This document shows, piece by piece, positions 33,312 through 44,403 of a stretch of DNA of 64,000 nucleotides (position 1 is the first letter of the stretch; every line of letters starts with the position of its first letter). The stretch is from Meghimatium bilineatum (Eukaryota > Mollusca > Gastropoda > Stylommatophora > Philomycidae). The position numbers were made by a program, and so were the translations under genes. The stretch spans positions 8,247,501 to 8,311,500 of the forward strand of contig CM067314.1 in NCBI GenBank assembly GCA_034231615.1. Direction: 5' to 3'. Under the pieces are notes generated by a model, which saw only the letters and a list, made by a program, of their open reading frames with translations, was not told the origin of the DNA and searched no databases.

Positions 33312-33396
33312 GAGGTAAATACAGATAAAGTAAATAGGTTACTATGTCAATATAAAATAATAAAATATAGAAAATAATAAATAAAAGGAACAAACA
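32786..33396 (+). mobile_element. LINE-D 3' fragment inserted in a minisatellite
   Basis: Contains an RT tail at 32985-33275 ('LNEGWLLKTIIRRKLQYFGH', 'EGRVPGKRRRGRPIRRW', 'TTNTTFWKDYVT', stop), closely related to the minus-strand copy at 50880-51240. A (TA)n tail follows at 33277-33308. The minisatellite on the two sides has the same unit, and 'taatagttg' at 32777 and 33397 is a candidate target duplication, though other sequence is also included. Confidence 0.75.
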
Positions 33397-33409
33397 TAAT
33401 AGTTGTATA

Positions 33410-33690
33410 TATACCTAGAATCTGTTAATGTAATAGTTCTGTAATATAGGCATATGCCCATAATCTGTTTATGTAATTTTTCTATAATATATGTACATAA
33501 TCTGTTTATGTAATGTTTCTATAATATATGTACATAATCTGTTTATGTAATTTTTCTATAATATATGCCCTTTAATTTTGTTATGTAATATTTCGTAACG
33601 AATGACCATTATCAGTTTACGTAATATTTTTATAACATATACGCCAAATCTACTCGTGGGATATTTCTATAACAAAGACCCTTGATTTGT
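33410..33690. repeat. ~37-bp minisatellite, right part
   Basis: Continuation of the array at 32625, with units 'tgtttatgtaatttttctat' and 'aatatatgtacataatc', more diverged toward 33690. Confidence 0.85.
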
Positions 33691-33879
33691 TTATGTTGTG
33701 ATAACCTTCTTTCTAGGTAAAACATTCATCACGTGAGAGATATTTATATCCGGGTGTGATGTGTGCACACAGAAAGTATATGTTTAACGGAATGATAGAT
33801 ATATGTGTGTACAAGTAAGTATGATGTAAACGTCACATGTTGGGTGGTTAGACTAGGAAAATAACATTCCTGCAAAAAT

Positions 33880-36045
33880 TTTTTAACATCGTTAAAAAAA
33901 CGAGCATATAAGGCTAAGTCTCACCTAGTCTAGTGAATATATATTTGACAGCTGGTTCTTAAGTATGGGGTTGGTCATCGGTACCAACAGTAATACGCCC
34001 AGGACTACCACAAGGGTCAACACTGTCCTCAGTATTATTTAATGTGTATACAGTTTCTTGATTCTTGAATAGGATACTTCCGCTGAAGACGGATGTGTTG
34101 AGCCATTGGTGCTAATAAAACTGCGACTCAGCGCATTTCCATTTTCTGGACTATACCCTGCTGGAAATCTAGTAGGGCGATTGTTCTGCTGCAAGAGAGA
34201 TCTCTGGACTATATCCTGCTGGAAATCTAGTAGGGCGATTGTTCTGCTGCAAGAGAGATCCAATTGGAGTTTAAGAATGAACGCCGAAGAAGATTAGAAA
34301 CTAGCATAATAGCACGTGGGAAACTTCCATAAGTGTTCTGTTCCAGCAGCCTCCCAAGTGTATGTAGACTCAGAGTCCCGATCAGGTGTTGACTGTGTGA
34401 TCATCGGAACTTCCCAAAAAAATTACTTTGTGTATTAATAAAAATGTGTATACAGTTCAAATTACAAGCTGTCAGATTGCAAGACAGGGAAGAACTACGT
34501 CCTATAATGATGACATCTTGGTATATAGGCAGGGCAGAGATAGAGAAACGAGCGACAGGAATTCGCAGTTGGGAGCTTGATCGTATAGGGAGAGTGGTGC
34601 TGTGATTCTGTGGCTTTTGTTAATCCATCAAAGGCATCGATAACATGGTTTTCCTTGAATAATCGCATAGTAAACACTTCCACGCCGTCGGTTACCTTGA
34701 GCGGGGATGTTCTTGAGAGAACCGGCACCATGAGGTACTTCGGAGTTACGCTGGACCGAAGTCTGAGTTTCATTCAAAGATCATGTTGACCACATCATTT
34801 GTAGAAGCTTACAAAGATCTTCCGGCGATGAAAGTTATGGCTGCTGCTCAATGTGAATAGCGGCTGCTATTTCTGCTGTACCAGGGATTGGTGGTGGCGG
34901 TGGTAGAGTATGCGCTGGCGATTCTGACACTGAGTCAAACTCAGACAGAAATATTGGATATAATCCAGAATGAGGCAATGTGAATCATACTATGGTGTAC
35001 AAGAAATACGTCCGAAAGGGCTATGCGATACTTACTTGATTGCCCAACTGCAGAGCAAAGAATACAATAGTGCACGGCGCAGGCATGCCTACACAGCACT
35101 GCTGATAAAGAGCATACACACCCTAAAATTCTTAAAGTTAAATACAGTCGACTGACGAGAGAAAAGTTGTGGATGGGAGGAGCTCAGAGGACTTTATACA
35201 AAGTGTGTGCAGGTTATAGGATGTGCTATCTGGTGTGCGGAATAGAGTCGGGCGCCCGTAGAGTGTCCGACAGCCTTCAAAGTAATAATAACACTCAATA
35301 GAGAATGCAAGGAATGGTGTCCGAAGTCGGAGGTAAAGGCTCTGATCTGCGAGAACTCCAGGGAAGGTGATATGATTGTATATACAGATGGATCGGTTGT
35401 GAGACAAATCAGGAATGCCTAGGCCTTCACAGCTCAAAGGTGGGGGAAGACCATCAGAGAGAAATGTGGTATTTTAGCTCAGAAGACAAGCAGCATGGCA
35501 ATGGAGATTTTGGCGGTAACCAAAGCTTTGAAACGAATGTGCTCGCAGACTGCGACAAGTGCATGTATACTCAGTGTCTTGATGCGCATGATTGTAAAAG
35601 TGCAAGTGGGTTGCATTTGGGAAACAGTGGCTAAATATGGTTAAGAATTCCCGTGTGCGGAAAGTGACTATTATTTTTGTGGCGGGACATGCGGGAGTTC
35701 GGGGTAATTAGAAAGAAGATCGTTTGGCCGCACACGCAGCAATACGGCTGTTGGCGAAGCGATTGATTGGGCAGACATTTTGAACGCCCTACGGGAAAAC
35801 GCACGGACAAATGACTGTATAAGTGACGATGACTCTTGTTCTATGACTAGAATAAGGGTACTTGATTTGAAATGTGGTGTCGCTAGAAAGGAGCGCTTTC
35901 GTGGAGAAAGAATGATGGTCAATCAACGGCGTACTTGGGGCAGTCAGTCAACGTTAAATTGCGGCTACACTCAATGAGAGATCTTAGCATCTATGTACTT
36001 GTTCGGAGTGCAGGGAAAAAGATCGAACGACTAACTAACTAGTGG
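33880..36045 (+). pseudogene. LINE-A2 RT-RNase H pseudogene, interrupted
   Basis: In order: the RT motif 'PGLPQGSTLSSVLFNVYT' (33998-34051), a 387-bp insertion (34056-34442), the RT thumb (YFGVTLDRSLSF near 34735; LTLSQTQTEILDIIQNEAM near 34925), then RNase H: 'DMIVYTDGSVVRQI' (35370), 'TSSMAMEILAVTKAL' (35487), and 'FVAGHAGVRGN' (35678, with a stop following). It ends in the (taac)n tail at 36030-36043. Many frameshifts and stops. Same family as 58023-58744 and 5503-6520. Confidence 0.85.
34056..34442. mobile_element. 387-bp insertion with 15-bp target duplication
   Basis: Flanked by perfect copies of aatgtgtatacagtt (34041-34055 and 34443-34457) inside the RT domain of the LINE. The insert is composite. 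It has two tandem copies of a ~67-bp segment (tggactata.cctgctggaa; gggcgattgttctgctgcaa) and a GAA-rich stretch also seen at 16840-16945. A segment at 34290-34440 matches the complement of the LINE-A3 3' end at 29880-30010. The left end reads tcttgattcttgaa; no inverted ends were found. Confidence 0.8.
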
Positions 36046-36629
36046 AGGCTAATGGTGTAGTTCATAGAGTGCATGTAAGAGGACTTAATTAATTCTGTGC
36101 ATATGTCAGCTATGGAGACAGTTACGTTAGGACTATCGCTGGGAAAGATCTTGAAGTAAAATAACAAAGCACGCATTTATTGAACCGTGACGTCATCAAG
36201 GAAATCCCCCTTCTACAACCACATTCGGGGAAATCCTTACTATATTTACATAAGTGGTTCTCAATATGTTTTCGCACTGTGCTCCCTTATGTGTTAAGGA
36301 GGCTGTCCATAGATCACGTCAATAGTTTTTTGCTGTTTGTTTTTTTTTTGCCAATTTTGACCCATTCCCCCCTCCCCTCCCCTGTAAACAGACTCTCAAG
36401 AATTAAAAATTCCTGATTAAGTATGTAAAAACATTGTTTACCCATGCCACTTTTCAACAACAAAAGTTTATAGAAATTACGATAAAACAATATAATTTAT
36501 TTCTGATTTTTCAGCCAAAAAAAAAATCGAATTCACATTAAATTATAGTATTGAATTGATATATACAACTTTATTGTTGGCGTCAACTTTCTTTAACCCC
36601 TGCCTCCATCCCTTTTTCAACAACTCTAA
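36046..36629. other. intergenic sequence, no gene seen
   Basis: AT-rich; short homopolymers only. Confidence 0.4.
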
Positions 36630-36726
36630 ATTTTTTCTAACCCACACCCAATTCTAATGGGGATCGAATTCTGGACCTCACGGGTGTGAAATCGAAGCTT
36701 TAACCTCTCGGCATGCGCGACACGCC
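36630..36726 (-). mobile_element. tRNA-derived SINE, family 2 (partial)
   Basis: Minus-strand head 'atgccgagaggttaaagc' (box A) and 'ccagaattcgatcc' (box B), with the intervening 'cacccgtgaggt' conserved with the copy at 2012-2114. Followed on the + strand by a (ATT)n/(GTT)n microsatellite at 36730-36781. Confidence 0.65.
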
Positions 36727-36894
36727 TTGCTATTACTGTTATTATTATTACTATTATTAGCATTGCTATTGTTGTTGTTGTTAGACGGGTGTGCCCCATC
36801 CTCGATGTCAAATTGTTCCTTCGAGGTCCTACTGAAAATTGTTGTAAACCCAAAGCGCCAAGTCGCCAGGTTGAAAACCATTTATTTACGTGAT

Positions 36895-37229
36895 CGACTT
36901 TTGTGTGTGACCGGGCTCCAGTAAAGGCCTGTGTATAGAAAGTAAACATGACATGAAAGGCTGATTAGTTATTATATCCGTGAATTTCGTTGCTCGGCTA
37001 TGGCTATTTTTGGCATGTGACTCCAAGTAATAAATAGTGATCAACGAAAATCACGACAATCGTCAAAACATAACGAATGAAGGCTTGTTTACTTTCTGTA
37101 CAGAGGTCTTTTCCTTCGGCCGGTCTCGCTTTTGTCAGTAAGGAGAATATTATTTATACATCTTCATCCCGGTTACTGTGACTCTCGGCGGTACAGGCCT
37201 CCTAGCTGAATTAATTTGGACCCCATTCG
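36895..37229 (+). repeat. repeat M, plus-strand copy, left of the MITE
   Basis: Carries the M core (ctatggctatttttggcatg; gactccaagtaataaatagt; caacgaaaatcacgac). Continues to 'gaccccattcg' at 37229, where a MITE is inserted. Confidence 0.6.
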
Positions 37230-37416
37230 CAGTGCTAGATTTACCTATAAGCTAAACAAGCTATAGCTTAGGGCCCCACTTTTTTGGAGCCCCCAAAAAT
37301 GTTTTTTATTTCACTATCTATACATTTTTAATCGTTAAAGGGCCTCATATCTCAAATAGCTTAGGGTCTCATTTCTCAAATAGCTTAGGGCCCTATCAAG
37401 TCTAAATCCAGCCCTG
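37230..37416. mobile_element. hAT-type MITE, 187 bp
   Basis: The terminal inverted repeats CAGTGCTAGATTTA (37230-37243) and TAAATCCAGCCCTG (37403-37416) match as CAG.GCT.GATTTA. The element is flanked by a perfect 8-bp duplication cccattcg (37222-37229 and 37417-37424). Ends beginning CAG and 8-bp duplications are the signature of hAT transposons. There is no coding capacity. An internal duplication (catttctcaaatagcttagg) is present. A paralogue of the empty site exists at 46186-46215. Confidence 0.88.
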
Positions 37417-37575
37417 CCCATTCGTTACGTTTTTGATTAATTTTTGAATTTTAATTGGTCGCTATTTACATACTTGGAATCGCATGCCAAACATAACCAC
37501 GGCCAACCAATAAATTTCCGTAAATCGGAAACTAGTTCATGTTTACGTTTTAGTTGACATCTCCTAAACTACCGA
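37417..37575 (-). repeat. repeat M, minus-strand copy, right of the MITE
   Basis: 'aattttaattggtcgctatttac', 'catgccaaacataaccacgg', 'ccaaccaataaatttccgta' and 'gttcatgtttacgttttagt' match 46225-46270 plus 46915-47010. Confidence 0.65.
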
Positions 37576-37990
37576 CTTCCGCGGCAGTTACCATGCACAC
37601 GTAAGTTTCCAGCCTGGCACATTCACCGGTTTGTTAATCTGACACCTGGGAAAGCACCCTGAATAACCGTGAATCGTAATTTGTCATCATTTTTCCAGAA
37701 TCATGTATCGTTATGACTGTAATATATGATAGCATTGCTTGATATAGAATCTGAGAATCCCCGTTGGCATATTTCTGCTAAAGATAAGCGGAGTCTGGAG
37801 GTTAAATAACATAGGAGATGTATCCGGTATGCGGAGTTGTTATAAGGCTCTGTCTTATCTTCAGGTTGTCTGTTGGTTATGTGATCTGTGCGAGGATTGT
37901 TTGGAGTGCCAGTCAACAAGGTAATCTGCGGTGTGAGCAGGCTGTGTTTACTTTACGTCTTAGCGTGTGCGGAGGAGAGACAGAGAGGGT
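37576..37990. other. intergenic sequence, no gene seen
   Basis: No supported gene. 'ctgtgtttactttacgtcttagcgtgtg' near 37941 recurs at 38431 on the other side of the GTGA array. Confidence 0.4.
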
Positions 37991-38009
37991 TTGAAGGCTG
38001 TATGAGGGA

Positions 38010-38425
38010 ATATGTGAGTGAGTGAACTTGTGGGTGCGAGTTAGTGAGTGTGTGTGATTGAATAAATGAGTGAGTGGTGGAGGGAGTGAGCTAGTGTGTG
38101 TGTGAGAAATGTACGAGTGAATTAATGAGTGATTGTGTGAAGGAATGAGTGAGTGAGTTAATGAATAAATGAGTGAGTATGAGAAGGAATGAGTGAATGA
38201 AATAGTGAGATAATGAATGAATGAGTGAATGAATGAGTGAATTAATGAGTGAGTGAGTGAATTAATGAGTGAATTAATGTATGATTGAGAGAGTTAATGA
38301 ATTAGTGAGTAAGTGAATTAATGAGTGGATGAATGTATGAGTGAGTGAGTTAATGAGTGAGTGAGTGAGTGAGTGAGTGAGTGAGTGAGTGAGTGAGTGA
38401 GTGAGTGAGTGAGTGAGTGAGTGAG
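38010..38425. repeat. (GTGA/ATGA)n microsatellite
   Basis: Tetranucleotide array: imperfect at the left (gtgaattaatga), perfect (gtga)n at about 38340-38425. Confidence 0.96.
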
Positions 38426-38880
38426 TAGACTGTGCTTACTTTACCTGTCAGCGTGTGGGGATGGATGAAATTGACTGGGTTGTGAGGTTGAGTGAGTGTA
38501 AGTGTGACCAAGCTGTGTGTAGTTTACGAGGTAGCGAGTATGCAAGGATAATCTAAGCAGTCGCGATGGACAGTGACTATAGGTAAATGAGAAGGACAAT
38601 GAAGGATATGGTTATTCATCTGTCTTGTGGGAGTGTAAAGGTTAGTTATATTTACTGTATATATTTTAGTAACATTTGAAATCTATATTTTATTTGTTTA
38701 ATCTATTATTATTATTGCATCTTTATTGTTTTTGACGAAGATTTTAGATCGAAACGTAAACTTGTAATGTCCTTTTTATCTTCCTACTCGGTAGTTCATA
38801 GAGCACATTCACCATAATTATCATCGCTTGTGTGCTGTCTGGGCTGAAAGGGGAGCAAATAAATTGCGATACTGTTTCCT
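38426..38880. other. intergenic sequence, no gene seen
   Basis: No supported features. Confidence 0.4.
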
Positions 38881-38881
38881 G

Positions 38882-39118
38882 CCAAGTATGTTGTATGAGC
38901 CGACTAAAGAGAGTTTGGTGCTGGAGTTGACTGTCCGAAATCATGTAGGGCAAAGGTGACTCAAAAGTCATGTTGAAGTCGGATGTGTCAGGCCTAAAGT
39001 AGCAGATATCGCAACTAGGCTGTAAACCATTACACAACGTTTTTCTCACACAACTCATATATCTCTGGACTACATCCTGATGATCTGGCTGTAGTTTGAG
39101 AACAAACCAAATAGAAGA
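38882..39118 (+). repeat. dispersed repeat R1, plus-strand copy
   Basis: 'gtcatgttgaagtcggatgt', 'gtcaggcctaaagtagcaga', 'ctgtaaaccattacacaacg', 'tctggactacatcctgatga' and 'gtttgagaac' follow the R1 order, ending 'aatagaagaat'. Confidence 0.7.
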
Positions 39119-39139
39119 ATGGTGAATGTTTTAGTAAGT

Positions 39140-39557
39140 TAGAGGGTGTGGTTACAAGTGTTACTGATTTGAGAGTGTGAATCTATTGTCTATTGTCTGT
39201 CCCATGTTACTGATTTGATTTCAGAGTGTGAATCTATTGTCTATTGTCTGTCCCATGTTACTGATTTGAGAGTGTGAATCTATTGTCTATTGTCTGTCCC
39301 ATGTTACTGATTTGATTTCAGAGTGTGAATCTATTGTCTATTGTCTGTCCCATGTTACTGATTTGATTTCAGAGTGTGAATCTATTGTCTATTGTCTGTC
39401 CCATGTTACTGATTTGATTTCAGAGTGTGAATCTATTGTCTATTGTCTGTCCCATGTTACTGATTTGATTTCAGAGTGTGAATCTATTGTCTATTGTCTG
39501 TCCCATGTTACTGATTTGATTTCAGAGTGTGAATCTATTGTCTATTGTCTGTCCCAG
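39140..39557. repeat. 51-bp minisatellite, ~8 copies
   Basis: Unit contains 'ttactgatttgatttcagag' and 'tctattgtctattgtctgtc'. 51 is a multiple of 3, giving a spurious 91-codon frame. It directly abuts the 3' end of the minus-strand LINE-B; the LINE 3' end at 41310-41345 has the related words 'tttgtctattgtctactgtc'. Confidence 0.93.
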
Positions 39558-41331
39558 GTGGATGATGATGAGAATATAAACACTTAATGCTAAGGGTAGG
39601 GGTAGTGACTGGGGACTTTAGTTGTCTATCCAAAATCAGATGTGTCGCTTTGACTGCGTTGAGTCCGTATTTGTTCTGGGTTGTCTTGATGTTTTCTATC
39701 CACCTTTTTTTCTAGCCCCTCCTTTTGCCTTGTATCACGATCTTTTTATGTTATGTGTTCTTGTCAGTAGTTGGTTATGGTTTATTCTCATAAGGTGTCC
39801 AAACCATTTTATTTGTTGTTTCTCAGTGTATTCCGGCATTATTTCATACCGATTCTTCCTCTGATTTCATCATTTCTTAATGTGTCTAGTTTGGTTACTC
39901 TTTCGGCTTTTCTCAGGCATTTCATCTCACATTTTGTAAGCTGTCTCTGTTGCGCTGCTGTCAGCGCCCATGTTTGGCATTAATAGCAGAGTGTTGGCAT
40001 AAAAATACTGCTTATCATCTGTCTTTTGACTTCCATCTTGATCTTTGTTTTGATCAGTAATGGTGATAGCTGGTATGTCACTATGTTTGTTTTCTGACAT
40101 CGTGTCTCAATCTCTCTGTCTAGTTTTACGTTGTCTGTGAATATACACCCCAGGTATTTACATTCAGAGTTTTGTTTCACTTTAGTTTTGTTTATTGTTA
40201 TGTTCACTGGATCTGGTGACTTGCTGATTTTCATTACTTCATTTTCTGCGTATTTATTTTCATGTTATACTTTGTGCATGTTATCGTGAGTGCTATAATT
40301 GTGCTATAACTGCTGCTCGTCTTCGTAGATACGGAATTGATCATCAGCAAATAGCAATTCGTTGATTGCGCTATTTACTTCCGCTTCATATTCTTCTCTT
40401 ATTATTGAACTGTTTGCTTTATTATTTTGGGATTTAAAAAAAAAAATTTCTGTCCATGTATATGTTAAAAAGTATAAGTGATAGCACACATCCTTGTCTT
40501 ACTCCTGATTTTGTTTCGAAAGGTGAAGTCATTCCGTCTGTAGTTCTTACTGAGCTTTGGCAGTTCTGGTAAAGAGCTTTTATATTTTATAATAACTGAC
40601 CTTTGATTCTGTAGATTTCTAGTGTTTCCCATAAAGCATTTCTATAGACTCTATCGAAAGCTTTTTCCAGGTCTATGAATATTGTGTTTAGTTCTTGATC
40701 ATATCCTAGTGCATTTTTACTTAGTTATCTTAAGGAAAAAAGAACATCTGTACAACTTACTCCTTTCCTGGATCCAAACATGGAGGAGCTCAATTGTGGA
40801 TCTGTGATGTATGTTAGATCTATTTCTAATATTTTGGCATATATTTTTTCTGCGTAACTTAGTAGGGAGATACCTCTGTATGATTCTCATTCTCTCTTGT
40901 TTCCTTTGTTCTTCCATATTGGTGCTATTATTGAGTTTTGGCAGTCTTCTGGTACTCTTCTTTCTCCCCATGTTATTTTGAATAGTCTTGCAATTCATTT
41001 CACCCGTGTTTCTTTGTGTGCTATTATCGCTCCGTTAGTTATACCGTCTACTCCTGGTCATTTGTTATTGGGGCTAGATTTTAATACTGCTTCTATTTCT
41101 TGGACTATTTCTGTTTATAAGCAGTCCTATTTGTCCTTATAGTTCGAATACGGATGTTGCATGTTTGTGTTCCCGAGGATGTTTCAATACTTGTATTGGA
41201 TATTCGTTGTTGTAATAGTCATTGTCTTGATCGGTCCGTTCTCAGCGTATTGAGTACACAGGTTGAATGTCTTGACGAGATCACATTTTATTTTTATTTT
41301 GGGGGGTGGTGGAATATGGTTTGTCTATTGT

Positions 41332-41995
41332 CTACTGTCTTTCCCTAGGTGAATGATTGTTGATCGCATTCACACTTGCCGTTAAGCGTTCTGGTGGGAG
41401 CTTAAGCTGTCGTTCCATGGCCAGATGTGTCACCGAGATTGCATGTAGTCCATGTTTGTTCAAGGCTATCTTGATGTTTTCTATCCACCGTTTTCTTGGT
41501 CTACCTTTGACTTTACGCTTGGATATTCTTGTGTTATATGCTCTTATTGGTATTTGGTTTGGCTTCATTCTCATAAGGTGACCGAACCATTTTACTTGCT
41601 GTCTCTCAATATGTTCGATACATGATATTATACCAACTCTTTTCCTAGTTTCTTCATTTCTTATTTCATCTAGTTTGGTAACCATTGCAGCTTTTCTCAG
41701 ACACTTCATTTCACATGTGACGTTTTCTTTGCTGCGAAGTTGTTAAAGACCATGTTTGACATTGGTAGCATAGTGTTGTTATAAAAATTATAGATATTAT
41801 TTGTTTTTAATTTCCATCTTGATCTTTGGATGAAGAAGTAATGGTGAAAGTTGGTAAGTCACTGTGTTTGCTTTCTGGCATCTTGTTTCTATTTCTCTGT
41901 CTAGTCTTCCATCTTTGGAAAAAATGCTGCCTATATATTTAAATACAATGTGGTTGGTCAAGTACGAAAAACCTGTTTACTTGAGTTGCAAGGTG
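41332..41995 (-). pseudogene. second LINE-B 3' fragment within the first
   Basis: The open stretch 41332-41709 encodes the complete tail: 'MKCLRKAAMVTKLDEIRNEE', 'IEHIERQQVKWFGHLMRM', 'KVKGRPRKRWIENIKIALNK' and 'ATHLAM'-like 'VTHLAMERQLKLPPERL'. 41710-41995 holds the degraded thumb. It lies between the linker and RT core of the longer copy, in the same orientation, so it is a nested insertion or a rearrangement. The tail is nearly identical to 47380-47600. Confidence 0.85.
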
Positions 41996-42070
41996 ATTCG
42001 GTCCGCTAGAAATGACCTAGTTCACTACTCCTCGGTCTTAAGAATTATTTATATCCATCCTCGTGTTTCC

Positions 42071-42163
42071 ATCCTCAGACCTGGCAACACAAAAACAGAA
42101 ATGGAAAGCTATGGTTTCTGCCCTATGCGCCGCTTATGGTCCTGGAGGAACATAACATAACAT
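42071..42163. mobile_element. 93-bp insertion with (ACATA)n tail
   Basis: Between two copies of ctcgtgtttcc (42060-42070 and 42164-42174). The insert ends in 'aacataacataacata', resembling the microsatellite tail of a 5'-truncated retroposon. 'gccgcttatggtcctggagg' precedes the tail. Family unknown. Confidence 0.7.
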
Positions 42164-42944
42164 ACTCGTGTTTCCTACTTGAATTTATTTATTGGTTTGG
42201 TATGTCAAGCTCCATGATGTCCTGGTTTGTTGGAATATAATTATACTCTGTGTTGTTATGTTGTGATTGTATAACTTGAAAATATTCTTTCCATCTTTCT
42301 TTCCTTTATAGGTTGTTCAGTATATGATTGTCTTTTAAAAAATCATTTATGAGTATGGTTGGGGTTGTAGCTTTCATCTCTTACTCTCAATGATTTGATG
42401 CTGTTGAAAAATTGTCGAGGTCTTGTCTGGTAGATTTCTGTTAGATGTCTGCATATTCATTTCAGGAGTTGGATTGTGCTTCTTTTATTATGCGTTTAGC
42501 GTTAATCCTCGCTTGTCTATATTGTAAGTAGAGGTGGTGTTTAGATTTTAACCCTGTTTTTTAAACAGTTTCTTCGTTTGAAGAACCCTCATTATTTCAT
42601 AGTTCCATCGTGCAGATTTGTGTGTGTATTTTGTGTGTTTCTTTTCACCTCATATATTTTGTAAGTTACTCAACATTGCAACTTTTAATAAAAGCGTCCC
42701 ATTATTTTGAGATGTTTTCAGTCTCTTTTGGTAATGTTAGAAACGATTGTGTCATTTTTGAATATATCCCATTACTTTTTTGTTGCATCTTCTAGTATTT
42801 TGAAATTTAGGACATGTTCTTTCATGTGTCTTTTTTCCCGAATGTTACTATTGTTTTCATGGCTTTGGGACTTTTCTCTGTTAGTAGAAGTATCTAGCCC
42901 TCGTTTTCTTCTACCACTGTCCCTCATTGCATTTACTATTCTCA

Positions 42945-43386
42945 CTAATCTTTCTATTTACTATTCTTACTATTTACTATTCTTTCTATTTACTAATCTT
43001 TCTATTTACTATTCTTACTATTTACTATTCTTTCTATTTACTAATCTTTCTATTTACTATTCTTACTATTTACTATTCTTTCTATTTACTATTCTTTCTA
43101 TTTACTATTCTTACTATTTACTATTCTTTCTATTTACTATTCTTTCTATTTACTATTCTTTCTATTTACTATTCTTACTATTCTTTCTATTTACTATTCT
43201 TACTATTTACTATTCTTACTATTCTTACTATTTACTATTCTTACTATTTACTATTCTTACTATTCTTACTATTTACTATTCTTTCTATTTACTATTCTTT
43301 CTATTTACTATTCTTTCTATTTACTATTCTTACTATTTACTATTCTTTCTATTTACTATTCTTTCTATTTACTATTCTTACTTTTC
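42945..43386. repeat. 14-16-bp 'tactattctttctattt' minisatellite
   Basis: Irregular array of 'tactattcttactattt' and 'tactattctttctattt'; the 230- and 155-codon Tyr/Leu/Phe frames over it are artefacts. Confidence 0.95.
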
Positions 43387-44040
43387 TCCGTTAGTATAAT
43401 AGGTATATGATCTGTATCTATGTAAATGTGTGAGTGAGTGAGTGCTTGAGTTAAATTATCTCTGTACAACAATGCATATATAAATGTGTCATCACGTTAG
43501 ACAAGAACCCATCCCTTCATTTTTCACCTATTCAAAACACTTATATTTATACAGAAGCATATCTCAACTGCGAAAGACATACCGAATCTGTAAACTGGCA
43601 TGGGCTGGCCAAGAGTGAAAACTCACAAATCTGGATAGATAAAGCATTTACTTATCAACTAATAAATCGTACAAGCCTAGTCTGTTCTGTAAGCCCACTC
43701 CTCCAAGATTACGCGAAACACGTTTTAACAAATATACATTATTTGACAAGTTTCCTCATTTATACAACCCTGACAGCTTCGGCCAGTAAATCTCAACCAT
43801 GACTCACAAAAGAACGTTGGAGGATTACCCTGACCTAAGATATTAAAATTCCATGTTGAAGTACCTCCCCTAGGCTTAAATAAACCAGTGCCTGACTTGA
43901 ACCGGTGCATCTTAGTCTGACTTAAATTGTTTCTGGAAAATGTGATCGGCTTTTGTGTTTCCTGACCTTACAATTGTCCTGGCTTTTATTGATACCGAAA
44001 ACTGACCAGGATAATAAATGCCTACCTGTACGAACGGTTA
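43387..44040. other. intergenic sequence, no gene seen
   Basis: No supported features. Confidence 0.4.
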
Positions 44041-44043
44041 CTG

Positions 44044-44130
44044 TGTTCAAACTATTACCGTGGTTAAATGTTTCTAATATTGTACTAGCTAATTCCGTTG
44101 TTGTTTTTTTCTTCTCGTTCTTCATCTTCT
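44044..44130. repeat. ~85-bp direct repeat, left copy
   Basis: 'ttcaaactattaccgtggtt', 'aaatgtttct.atatt.tac' and 'tagctaattccgttg' recur at 44404-44490, flanking repeat R1. Confidence 0.85.
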
Positions 44131-44403
44131 TCTTCTGCGTTCGTTCTCAAACTCCTGCAGATTAGCAGGATGTAGTCCGGAGAACGGAATGCGCTGTGTC
44201 ATGGTTTACAGCATTGATGCGATATCTGCGCCTTTCGGCCTGACACATCCGACTTCAGCATGGCTTTGGGTCACTGACCCTATATGGGATGCGACAGCCA
44301 ACTCCATCCCATAACCTCCTTAGCCGCCTTTTACGACATGCGTGGAAGGTAAACAGTGTTGCTATTCTTTACTCCCCTTTCGGGCCCCGGCAACACAGGG
44401 GCG
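44130..44403 (-). repeat. dispersed repeat R1, longest copy
   Basis: Minus-strand copy starting with (TTC)n and 'gcgttcgttctcaaactcct', then 'gattagcaggatgtagtcc', 'tcatggtttacagcattgat', 'gatatctgcgcctttcggcc', 'gacttcagcatggctttggg', 'ccgccttttacgacatgcgt', and a final G/C-rich part 'ctttcgggccccggcaacac' not seen in the other copies. Confidence 0.75.

Larger units (their letters stand above)
39590..42950 (-). pseudogene. LINE-B retrotransposon, long degenerate copy
   Basis: Read right to left: a post-endonuclease linker (42935 to about 42175, with 'TRWNYEIMRVLQTKKLFKKQ' and 'TYNIDKRGLTLNA'), then the RT core (about 41110 to 40300: 'PGVDGITNGAII', 'VPEDCQNSIIAPIWKNKG', 'FIDLEKAFDRVYRNALW', 'GVRQGCVLSLILFNIYMD', the catalytic-region 'LLFADDQ'), then the thumb and tail (40234 to 39600: 'CKYLGCIFTDNVKLDREIE', 'IKWFGHLMR'). 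Numerous stops and frameshifts. Interrupted by a separate 3' fragment (41332-41995), a 93-bp insert (42071-42163) and, on its right, a microsatellite. Inactive. Confidence 0.82.

Noticed and set aside
42707-43399. 230-codon Tyr/Leu/Phe-rich frame resembling a membrane protein
   Set aside because: Translated simple repeat (tactattctttctattt).
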